23,573 bases of DNA from an uncultured Actinomycetes bacterium (lineage in GTDB: Bacteria; Actinomycetota; Thermoleophilia; Solirubrobacterales; Solirubrobacteraceae). The notes beneath the pieces are model-generated. The model did no database searches. It saw only the letters and a list, made by a program, of their open reading frames with translations, and had not been told where the DNA came from. The stretch covers positions 1 to 23,573 of the forward strand of contig CALAQT010000188.1 of assembly GCA_937888775.1 (NCBI GenBank), read 5' to 3'. Numbering within the stretch: position 1 is the stretch's first letter; each line of letters opens with the position of its first letter. A program made the position numbers and the translations under genes. Shown piece by piece: positions 1 to 6,463 of the stretch.

Positions 1-78
1 TCACTCACCCCGCCACGGCTTACGCCGCGTAACCCATTTGCAGGCCGTGGTAATAGCCGCGGCCACCTCATTGCCGAC
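1..78. other. Non-coding tail downstream of the first delta-60 gene
   Basis: No gene was recognised here. A 7-bp inverted repeat (CCACGGC at 13-19, GCCGTGG at 44-50, 24-nt loop) could form a weak hairpin beyond the stop of the minus-strand gene that ends at 79. There is no T tract, so I do not call it a terminator. Confidence 0.4.
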
Positions 79-2034
79 TTAGCTCACGATCGTGAACGTG
101 ATCGACTGCGACCTCGAGTTTTGGGCCGCGGTCCTGGCGGTGATCACGAGCTTGTAAGTGCCCGGCTTTAGCTCGTTGGATCGCGAGATCCGTCCCCGGA
201 ACGAGTGCTTGTTGATGCCGGCCTGCCCGGTGAAGGAGAGCGTCCCTCTTGTCACCGTACGCTTGCAGAACGGCTTGCGGCGATTCCTCGTTGTTCCCGT
301 AACGCACGTGCCGTTGACCTTGCGGCCGCGGACCTGTTGCGTAAAGGCGAAGACGACTCGCGCGCGCTCGTTGAGCCTGAACGAGAACGTAGTCCCGACC
401 GGTCGCGTGTGCGTGCGCGAGACGCTCTCCCCCCATACACGATTGGACTGGCTGACCTTCGATAGGACCGGCCGGGGCAGCGGCTGGTTGCTGGTCCGGA
501 ACGTGCGGTCGGTGCCGTGACTGACACCGGCGGCGTTCGACGCCACGAGGCGGTAGTGGTACGTCGTGTTCGATGCCAGTCCGGAGAGCCGCGCGGAAAC
601 GGCGATGGCTGCCGATCCCGAACCCGCGGATGCGGCTGAGGTCTGGGAGCCGTAGGCGATACTTGTGCCGTAATCGAAGTGGTAGGACGTCGTCTGACCG
701 TTCGGATTCGCAGACCCGGAGACCTCAGCCTTGCTGGTGGTCATGCCCGAGGCCGGCCCGGTCGTTACCGTCGGCCCCAATGACGGCACAGCCGGAGACA
801 CCCCGCCGCATGGGCTCGTGCCGGAGGCTGGCCCGCCGAAGCCGCTGTAGCGGGCCACGAAGCCGCTCGGCGCGAAGCCGGCCGGAACATTGCTGCCGGC
901 GACCACGAGGTCGCCCGCCGAGTCCACCGCCAGCGCATTAGACTCGGCGACATCTGGCGCGGTGTTGCCAAAATCGAGCACGCCGTTCGGTTCGAATCCC
1001 CAGAGCGCGGCCGACCTGAGGCCGGAATCCCGGAACTCGCCGGCGCCGACGACTCGACGTCCGCCGGCAACCGCGACTCCGTTCGCGCCGATGGGGTCGG
1101 TGACGAACCCGCGAGAAGAAGGCGTGACTTCCAATCCGCTGCCGGCGAAGCTGCGATCGAGCGCGCCGGCACAACTCAGTCGCACGAACACGGCTTCGGA
1201 CTGATTGGTCGTCGTACCCCCACCGCCCACGACGATCCCCCCGGCAGGGTCGAGCGCGACCGCATTGAACGTCACCGCGGCACCGCCACTCTGGGGGAAG
1301 TAGACGAACGCTTGTCCACTCCCAAAGCCTGGATCCAGTGCGCCGCTGGAGGTCACCCGCGCGATCAACCCGTTGACCACCTGGTGGGCGCCGGGACCCA
1401 GCTGGCCGGCGAGCACGATCTTGCCATCGCCCTGCACCGCAACGCCACGGGCGATCGAGTCCTGGCCGAGATCGACCACATGCACGCCGCCGGGCCCCAG
1501 GCTCCCGTCCGGACTCCCATTGGCGTTCAAGCGCAGCAGCGCAATCCGCTGAAACGCGTCCGCCCCAGGCACCGCCCCAGCCGCGACGATCGACCCGTTA
1601 GGGCCAAGCGCCACCGCGTTCGCGCTCCCGCGAGAAACGGCATGCACCACCCCACCCGAGCCAAAACCACCATCACGGCTGCCATTGGCGTTAAACCGCT
1701 CCACCAACATGCCCGCCCCGTCATTGCCCGCCACCACGATCTTCCCATCCGGCTGAACCACAACCGCACGGCCCACCCCACCACCAGCGGCAAAAGCGCC
1801 CTCCGGCGCGCCGACGGCACTGAAACGCTCCACCAGCAGCGAAGACCCCGACGAGCCCACCGCCACAACCTCACGATCAGACTGCACCGCCACACCAAAC
1901 AGCTGCGTCCCCGAAGCCAACGACCTGACGCCACCCGAGCCGAACGACGCATCGAGATCCCCCGGGGCCGCCGCCGCCACCGCCGGCACCCCCAGCAACC
2001 CGAACACAACCGTCACCAACAGCAACACCAGCAT
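79..2034 (-). CDS. Secreted delta-60 repeat protein with FN3-like and C-terminal beta modules (copy A)
   Basis: Predicted exported protein of 651 residues. Residues 1-23 form a hydrophobic signal peptide ending AVAAAA. Residues about 24-401 carry around seven delta-60 repeats (LDxSFGxGG followed by VAVQxDGKIVVAG), probably a seven-bladed beta-propeller. Residues about 421-515 look like a fibronectin type III-like domain (NPNG, YHFDYG, LSGLASNTTYHYRLVASN). Residues about 523-651 form a beta-sandwich-like module with two Cys, ending FTIVS. The start is uncertain. ATG at 2034 begins inside the signal peptide without basic residues before it and lacks a ribosome site. A GTG at 2106 directly abuts the TAA of the upstream paralogue, would add 24 residues including an RR pair, and suggests translational coupling. 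The ligand or role is unknown; it is probably a wall or surface protein. It is a tandem paralogue of 2107-3777, which lacks the FN3-like domain. Confidence 0.8.
   Translation of the reverse strand: MLVLLLVTVVFGLLGVPAVAAAAPGDLDASFGSGGVRSLASGTQLFGVAVQSDREVVAVGSSGSSLLVERFSAVGAPEGAFAAGGGVGRAVVVQPDGKIVVAGNDGAGMLVERFNANGSRDGGFGSGGVVHAVSRGSANAVALGPNGSIVAAGAVPGADAFQRIALLRLNANGSPDGSLGPGGVHVVDLGQDSIARGVAVQGDGKIVLAGQLGPGAHQVVNGLIARVTSSGALDPGFGSGQAFVYFPQSGGAAVTFNAVALDPAGGIVVGGGGTTTNQSEAVFVRLSCAGALDRSFAGSGLEVTPSSRGFVTDPIGANGVAVAGGRRVVGAGEFRDSGLRSAALWGFEPNGVLDFGNTAPDVAESNALAVDSAGDLVVAGSNVPAGFAPSGFVARYSGFGGPASGTSPCGGVSPAVPSLGPTVTTGPASGMTTSKAEVSGSANPNGQTTSYHFDYGTSIAYGSQTSAASAGSGSAAIAVSARLSGLASNTTYHYRLVASNAAGVSHGTDRTFRTSNQPLPRPVLSKVSQSNRVWGESVSRTHTRPVGTTFSFRLNERARVVFAFTQQVRGRKVNGTCVTGTTRNRRKPFCKRTVTRGTLSFTGQAGINKHSFRGRISRSNELKPGTYKLVITARTAAQNSRSQSITFTIVS
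1349..2001. repeat. 653-bp identical tract, copy A
   Basis: By eye, this tract matches 3077-3729 base for base at a constant offset of 1728. It lies inside the delta-60 coding region (about residues 12-229 of copy A). Beyond its left boundary the paralogues differ often, including amino-acid changes. At the right end the match breaks within the signal-peptide codons. This suggests recent duplication or gene conversion. Confidence 0.9.
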
Positions 2035-2106
2035 GCGCCGACCGCTATTCGGATCTGATAACCCGTCGGGCTCCCTGGTTAGCGCACGCTGCAGGCCAGG
2101 GCCCAC

Positions 2107-3777
2107 TTAGCTCACGATCGTGAAGGTGAGTGAGCGCGGCTTGGCGGCCTTCTGGCCGGCGAGGCTCGTCACCGTGATCAAGACGGTGTACGTGCCCGGC
2201 CTCAGCTTGTGGTGGCCCGAGATGGCGCCCTTGAAGGCGAGGCTGTTCTTCCCCACGTGGCCGGCGACCGAAATGCTGCCGTCGGTCACAGTGCGCTGAC
2301 AAGACGGCTTGTGTCGGTTCGCCTTGGTCTGGGCAACGCACTTGCGCGCGACTTTGCGTCCGCTAGCGCGCTGCGTAAACGTAAACTTGACGCGCGCCGG
2401 CTGGTTCAGTGTGAAGGAGAACGTCGTCCCCACCGGGCGCTTGTGCTGCTTGGACTTTGCCTCACCCCATGAGCGGTGCGATTGACCCACGCTGGTCAGG
2501 GCCGGCGAGGTAACGACCGGCGACACCTGGCCGCCACATGGGCTCGTGCCGGAGGCTGGCCCGCCGAAGCCGGCGTAACGGGCCACGAAGCCGCTCGGCG
2601 CGAAGCCGGCTGGAACATTGCTGCCGGCGACCACGAGGTCACCGGCGGAGTCCACCGCCAGCGCGTTCGACTCGGCGCCGGAGGGCGCGTTCCTGGCAAA
2701 GTCGACCGCGCCGCCAGGTTCGAAGCCCCACAGCGCCGCGGAGGCGAGGCCCGAGTCCTGAAACCGGCCGGCGCCGACGACCCGGCGTCCGGCGACGACC
2801 GCGACTCCGTTGGCACCATAGTTGTTGGTCACGAAATCTCGAGAGGAAGAGGCGAACTGCACGCCGCTGCCGGCGAAGCTGCGATCGAGCGCGCCGGCAC
2901 AGCTGAGCCGCTCGAACACGGCTTCGGACTGATTGGTCGTCGTGGTCCCGCCCCCGACAATGATCCCCCCGGCAGGGTCGAGCGCGACCGCATTGAACGC
3001 CACCTCGGCTGACCCGGGCTGCGGGAACATCACGGACCTACCGCCGGCACCGAAGCTCCCGTCGAGGGCGCCGTTTGAGGTCACCCGCGCGATCAACCCG
3101 TTGACCACCTGGTGGGCGCCGGGACCCAGCTGGCCGGCGAGCACGATCTTGCCATCGCCCTGCACCGCAACGCCACGGGCGATCGAGTCCTGGCCGAGAT
3201 CGACCACATGCACGCCGCCGGGCCCCAGGCTCCCGTCCGGACTCCCATTGGCGTTCAAGCGCAGCAGCGCAATCCGCTGAAACGCGTCCGCCCCAGGCAC
3301 CGCCCCAGCCGCGACGATCGACCCGTTAGGGCCAAGCGCCACCGCGTTCGCGCTCCCGCGAGAAACGGCATGCACCACCCCACCCGAGCCAAAACCACCA
3401 TCACGGCTGCCATTGGCGTTAAACCGCTCCACCAACATGCCCGCCCCGTCATTGCCCGCCACCACGATCTTCCCATCCGGCTGAACCACAACCGCACGGC
3501 CCACCCCACCACCAGCGGCAAAAGCGCCCTCCGGCGCGCCGACGGCACTGAAACGCTCCACCAGCAGCGAAGACCCCGACGAGCCCACCGCCACAACCTC
3601 ACGATCAGACTGCACCGCCACACCAAACAGCTGCGTCCCCGAAGCCAACGACCTGACGCCACCCGAGCCGAACGACGCATCGAGATCCCCCGGGGCCGCC
3701 GCCGCCACCGCCGGCACCCCCAGCAACCCCAAGACGACAGTCACCAACAGCAAAACCAATTTCGGCGGACGCCGCAT
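2107..3777 (-). CDS. Secreted delta-60 repeat protein with C-terminal beta module (copy B)
   Basis: Predicted exported protein of 556 residues. The start chosen is ATG at 3777 because it gives a normal signal peptide (MRRPPK then a hydrophobic stretch ending AVAAAA) and has GAGAGG about 10 nt upstream. About seven delta-60 repeats follow from residue 28 or so, then a short linker after SPCGG, then a C-terminal beta module of about 120 residues with a Cys pair and the ending LTFTIVS. From memory, that module recurs at the ends of many Thermoleophilia secreted proteins. Its N-terminal half is identical in DNA to copy A. It lacks the FN3-like domain found there. It lies 52 bp downstream of the third delta-60 gene on the same strand, so the three genes may be co-transcribed. 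Function is unknown beyond a probable extracellular propeller. Confidence 0.85.
   Translation of the reverse strand: MRRPPKLVLLLVTVVLGLLGVPAVAAAAPGDLDASFGSGGVRSLASGTQLFGVAVQSDREVVAVGSSGSSLLVERFSAVGAPEGAFAAGGGVGRAVVVQPDGKIVVAGNDGAGMLVERFNANGSRDGGFGSGGVVHAVSRGSANAVALGPNGSIVAAGAVPGADAFQRIALLRLNANGSPDGSLGPGGVHVVDLGQDSIARGVAVQGDGKIVLAGQLGPGAHQVVNGLIARVTSNGALDGSFGAGGRSVMFPQPGSAEVAFNAVALDPAGGIIVGGGTTTTNQSEAVFERLSCAGALDRSFAGSGVQFASSSRDFVTNNYGANGVAVVAGRRVVGAGRFQDSGLASAALWGFEPGGAVDFARNAPSGAESNALAVDSAGDLVVAGSNVPAGFAPSGFVARYAGFGGPASGTSPCGGQVSPVVTSPALTSVGQSHRSWGEAKSKQHKRPVGTTFSFTLNQPARVKFTFTQRASGRKVARKCVAQTKANRHKPSCQRTVTDGSISVAGHVGKNSLAFKGAISGHHKLRPGTYTVLITVTSLAGQKAAKPRSLTFTIVS
3077..3729. repeat. 653-bp identical tract, copy B
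   Basis: Partner of the tract at 1349-2001. It encodes the signal-peptide end and the first four or so delta-60 repeats of the 2107-3777 gene. Confidence 0.9.
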
Positions 3778-3787
3778 CGATACCCCG

Positions 3788-3793
3788 CCTCTC
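3788..3793 (-). promoter_or_regulatory. Ribosome binding site fixing the copy B start
   Basis: GAGAGG on the minus strand, 10 nt before ATG 3777. It supports that ATG over the longer reading from 3879, which would run back into the end of the upstream gene. Confidence 0.5.
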
Positions 3794-3829
3794 ATGCGTT
3801 GAATGACTGATACCTGGATGACAGGAATA

Positions 3830-5188
3830 CTAACGCCCGAAGCCGCGATAACGCAACACAAGGCCGTTGAAGGCAACAAAGTTGTTGCTGGCCCCGGCGA
3901 CCACCAGCCTTCCCATCGGATCGATCGCCAGAGCGTTGGCGCTGCCCGCGCCGAGCGATGTGCTCAGCAGCGTGCGGGTCGACCCGGCGTTGATGACCGA
4001 CCCGTGCGGGTTGAGTGACCACAGCGCCACCTCGGTCATTCCAGAGTCAGCGAATGACCCCGCGAGCACCACCGCGCCGCCGCGGGCCAGCGCTGTGGCA
4101 TTGGCGCCCGGCAACGCGCTCGACGGGGTGGATCCGTGATCCGAGCCGAGCGCCACGATTCCGCGTCGGCCGAACGAGCTGACCGGATGACCATTGTTCG
4201 ACAAGCGCACCGCGAGCGCGAACGCGGGCGTGGCGCCGTCCGAAGTTGCGGCGCCAGCGGCAACGATGCCCCCATCGGTGGCCAAGCTCACGGCGCGAAA
4301 GACGGCTTCGGCGCCTCCCTCCACGGCGCCCGGGACCACGAAGCTCCCCGCCGAACCAAAGCTGCGATCGAGTTGACCGCGCGAGGTGAAACGAGCGACG
4401 ACGGCGTTTGAGACCTGCAGATCCGGCCGCGCGGAGCCCGCTATGACGATCTTGCCCCCAGCCTGCAGCGCGACCGCCGCCGCGGTGCCCTCTCGGCCGA
4501 GATCCTGCGATCCGTCCGCGATGCGGACCCCTTTTACCGCAAAGCCGAGGTCAGGCCGGCCACGCGTGTCGAGCCGCGCCAGCGCCATGTGCGGCAAGCC
4601 GTCGCTGCCGGGTCCGTTACCGGCGACAATGATCTTGCCGTCGCCCTGGACGGCTAGCGCCGCCGTGGCGCTTTGACCGGTGCCGGGCAGCAGAGTGGCC
4701 GTGCCGGCGCTCCCAAATCGGCGGTCCAGCCCCCCATTCTTGGTGAATCGCTCGACGAGCATTCCGTCCTGCGCGACGGCTGTCCGGTCCGTGAGGACGC
4801 CCGCGACCAAGATGTTGCCGTCGTGCTGAATCGCCACGGCACGGCCAATCGAGCCGCCACTCTTCTGCGGCGGGCCGAGCTCCACGTGGCCGTGGTTGAA
4901 GCTCGGGTCAAGCCGACCGGCGGCAGTCAGCCGCGCCACCACGAGCCGCACGCCGGCCCGCGACTGCCGATCGCCGACGACGACCTTGGCATCTGGCTGC
5001 GTGGCCGCCCCGTATATCTGGTATCCGCGCCCGAGGGCCACCGTGCCGGCCTTGCCGAAGCTGGAGTCGAGCGCCGCCGCCGGATGCTGCTTGGATTTGC
5101 TGGTCCCCGCGGCCACCGCCGCCGTCCCGAAGATTGCGCTCGCCAGCAGGGACACGAGGACGATCGTGATGCGGCGCTTTCTTCTCAT
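3830..5188 (-). CDS. Secreted delta-60 repeat protein, propeller only
   Basis: Predicted exported protein of 452 residues. The start at ATG 5188 is supported by GGGAGG five nt upstream and by a classic signal peptide (MRRKRR, hydrophobic segment, ending AVAA near residue 27). Delta-60 repeats begin near residues 39, 92, 153, 211, 272, 334 and 396, a spacing of 52-62, giving seven units that end with LVLRYRGFGR. Seven units suggest a closed seven-bladed propeller. Unlike its two downstream neighbours it has no C-terminal beta module. It is more diverged from the two tandem copies than they are from each other. Its 5' region is truncated by an insertion sequence whose target duplication begins 69 bp upstream of the ATG, so its native promoter may have been displaced. 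Ligand unknown. Confidence 0.85.
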   Translation of the reverse strand: MRRKRRITIVLVSLLASAIFGTAAVAAGTSKSKQHPAAALDSSFGKAGTVALGRGYQIYGAATQPDAKVVVGDRQSRAGVRLVVARLTAAGRLDPSFNHGHVELGPPQKSGGSIGRAVAIQHDGNILVAGVLTDRTAVAQDGMLVERFTKNGGLDRRFGSAGTATLLPGTGQSATAALAVQGDGKIIVAGNGPGSDGLPHMALARLDTRGRPDLGFAVKGVRIADGSQDLGREGTAAAVALQAGGKIVIAGSARPDLQVSNAVVARFTSRGQLDRSFGSAGSFVVPGAVEGGAEAVFRAVSLATDGGIVAAGAATSDGATPAFALAVRLSNNGHPVSSFGRRGIVALGSDHGSTPSSALPGANATALARGGAVVLAGSFADSGMTEVALWSLNPHGSVINAGSTRTLLSTSLGAGSANALAIDPMGRLVVAGASNNFVAFNGLVLRYRGFGR

Positions 5189-5193
5189 GGAGC

Positions 5194-5199
5194 CTCCCG
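5194..5199 (-). promoter_or_regulatory. Ribosome binding site of the 3830-5188 gene
   Basis: GGGAGG on the minus strand, five nt before ATG 5188. It decides the start against the upstream in-frame start at 5230. Confidence 0.65.
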
Positions 5200-5256
5200 A
5201 GTCACGCTCGACGACTGAGAGCAACAACACGCCGTCAGCCTACAAGTTCCGGGGAA

Positions 5257-5264
5257 CCCTAAGG
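5257..5264. repeat. Target-site duplication, left (CCCTAAGG)
   Basis: CCCTAAGG directly abuts the left inverted end of the insertion sequence and is repeated exactly at 6422-6429. The near-palindromic CCTAAGG core fits the CTAG-like target preference reported for IS481 elements. Confidence 0.8.
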
Positions 5265-5289
5265 TGGGCGGACTCCGAGATGTGCCGAC
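5265..5289 (+). repeat. IS left terminal inverted repeat
   Basis: It starts TGGGCGGACTCCGAG and ends CCGAC. It matches the reverse complement of 6397-6421 at 19 of 25 positions. Confidence 0.8.
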
Positions 5290-5298
5290 GGGTGTGGC

Positions 5299-6287
5299 TC
5301 ATGGGGTGTTCATCTTGCGGGCACCGTAGATGATGTCGGCCGGGATTCGTGCTTGGGTGAGTCGGCCGTGGTGGACGCGGTCGTGGTTGTAGAAGTTGAG
5401 GTAGGTGTCGAGTTCGCGGCGTAGGCCGGTGTAGCGGGGATAGATGTAGCGGGCGAACGCTGGTCGCCAGCATTCGGTGGAGGATCGTCTTGTGGAGCGC
5501 TTCGACGTTGCCGTTGGTCTGTGGGCGGCCGGCGTGGATGCGGGTGTGCTTGGCGTGGAGCTTCTCGAGCGCGGCCGTGAACGCGGGGCCGCGGAACTCG
5601 TTGCCGTTGTCTGAGAGGACACGCTCCAGGCGCCAGCCGGCGGCTTTGAGCTCTGACGCGACGCGATGGGCGAGTTTGCTGGCCTGCAGCGCGGTGGGGT
5701 TGCCGTGCTTGCAGATCACCAGTTCCGCCCACGCGTAGGAGGAGGCGATGTCGATCGCTGTCAGCTGCCAGATCGCGCCGTCGGTCCCTCGCAGCCGGCC
5801 GACGTAGAAGCAGTCGATCCCGACCAGCTCGCTAGGATGGTCGACGTCAATGTGCTGCTCTGGGCCGGGATCGCGCGGCGGTTCCCAGGGTGCCGCGTAA
5901 CCGGCGATCAGACCGAACCGCTTCGCGCGCGTGTTCAGGCCGTGGCGAGAGAGCACCTTCCACACTCCGTTCGGGGGGACCACGATCCCACCCCACTTCT
6001 CGCGCGCCAGCTCCGAGGAAACGCGCTTGGGTCCCAGCCCCGGGTGCGCGATCGAGAAGCTCAGGATCCGCTCGACCATCTTCGGCAGCTGGTTAGCTAG
6101 GCATCTGCGGGCGCCGGCGCTCACGCGGGCGGAGCATCTCCAGGCCATGACGATCGACCTGGCGCTTCCAGTGGTAGTACGTCGAGCGGTGCACCCCGAA
6201 CCTGCGACACGCAGCAGACACGCTCGACCGCGCGGCCTCGGCGAACAGCTGCTGGCGATAGCCGAACAGCACGTCATCCTTCGTCAT
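5299..6287 (-). pseudogene. IS481-like transposase, two frameshifts
   Basis: The reading starts at ATG 6287 (MTKDD...), with GGGAG about eight nt upstream. It encodes a helix-turn-helix segment (VSAACRRFGVHRSTYYHWKR) and ends early at a TAA (6093-6095). The next frame resumes with NQLPKMVERI and contains the integrase core, with candidate catalytic Asp in VGIDCFYVG, Asp in LSDNGNEF and Glu in NGNVEALH. A second shift near 5479 is explained by one extra base: dropping one C from CTCCACC restores TILTECWRPAFARY. The last frame then runs through RELDTYLNFYNHDRVHH to the TGA at 5299. Both shifts go in the same direction, consistent with a 4-bp (or 1-bp) insertion near 6093-6100 and a 1-bp insertion near 5479. 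The first lies between HTH and core, where some other IS families use programmed frameshifting. No slippery heptamer is evident and IS481 is usually one ORF, so decay is preferred. Confidence 0.85.
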
Positions 6288-6331
6288 CGACTCAGCTCCC
6301 TCACTTGGCGGTGAAGGAGGCACCCTGAGCC

Positions 6332-6373
6332 GAGGTCGGACGGTCCCGCCCACGGGCGGGACCGTCCGACCTC
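6332..6373. repeat. 42-bp palindrome inside the IS, upstream of the transposase
   Basis: Arms of 20 bp (6332-6351 and 6354-6373) are perfectly complementary around a 2-bp spacer; the left arm starts GAGGTCGGACGG. It sits between the right end of the element and the transposase ribosome site. Transcribed from outside it would form a very stable hairpin, which could insulate the transposase from flanking transcription. There is no T tract on either side. Confidence 0.85.
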
Positions 6374-6396
6374 AAAGACCTATCGAACCCCCAACT

Positions 6397-6421
6397 GTCG
6401 GGAGCACTCGGAGACAGCCCA
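6397..6421 (-). repeat. IS right terminal inverted repeat
   Basis: The reverse complement starts TGGGCTGTCTCCGAG and ends CCGAC. It pairs with 5265-5289 and is followed at once by the right target duplication. Confidence 0.8.
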
Positions 6422-6429
6422 CCCTAAGG
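6422..6429. repeat. Target-site duplication, right (CCCTAAGG)
   Basis: Exact copy of 5257-5264. Removing the element and one copy rejoins GGGAAC (5252-5257) with GTTCCC (6433-6438) around a 10-nt loop, a small hairpin 26 bp past the stop of the S53 protease gene. Confidence 0.8.
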
Positions 6430-6463
6430 CTCGTTCCCGTCGGAGCGGAGAAACACGTGGCAA

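Larger units (their letters stand above)
5265..6421 (-). mobile_element. IS481-family-like insertion sequence, 1157 bp
   Basis: Terminal inverted repeats lie at 5265-5289 and 6397-6421. They are 25 bp with 19 matches and both begin TGGGC when read inward. An exact 8-bp direct repeat flanks them. Inside is one transposase reading, on the minus strand, with an N-terminal helix-turn-helix and an rve-type DDE core, the layout of single-ORF IS481 transposases. The transposase is frameshifted twice, so this copy is unlikely to move by itself, although the preserved target duplication and ends suggest insertion was not ancient. A 42-bp palindrome lies between the right end and the transposase start. 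The element sits between the 3' end of the S53 protease gene and the 5' end of a delta-60 gene. Confidence 0.88.

Noticed and set aside
1312..2058. Plus-strand open frame repeated nearly identically at 3112-3810
   Set aside because: The repetition comes from the identical tract in the minus-strand delta-60 genes. The translation is Arg/His/Pro-rich and has no independent support.
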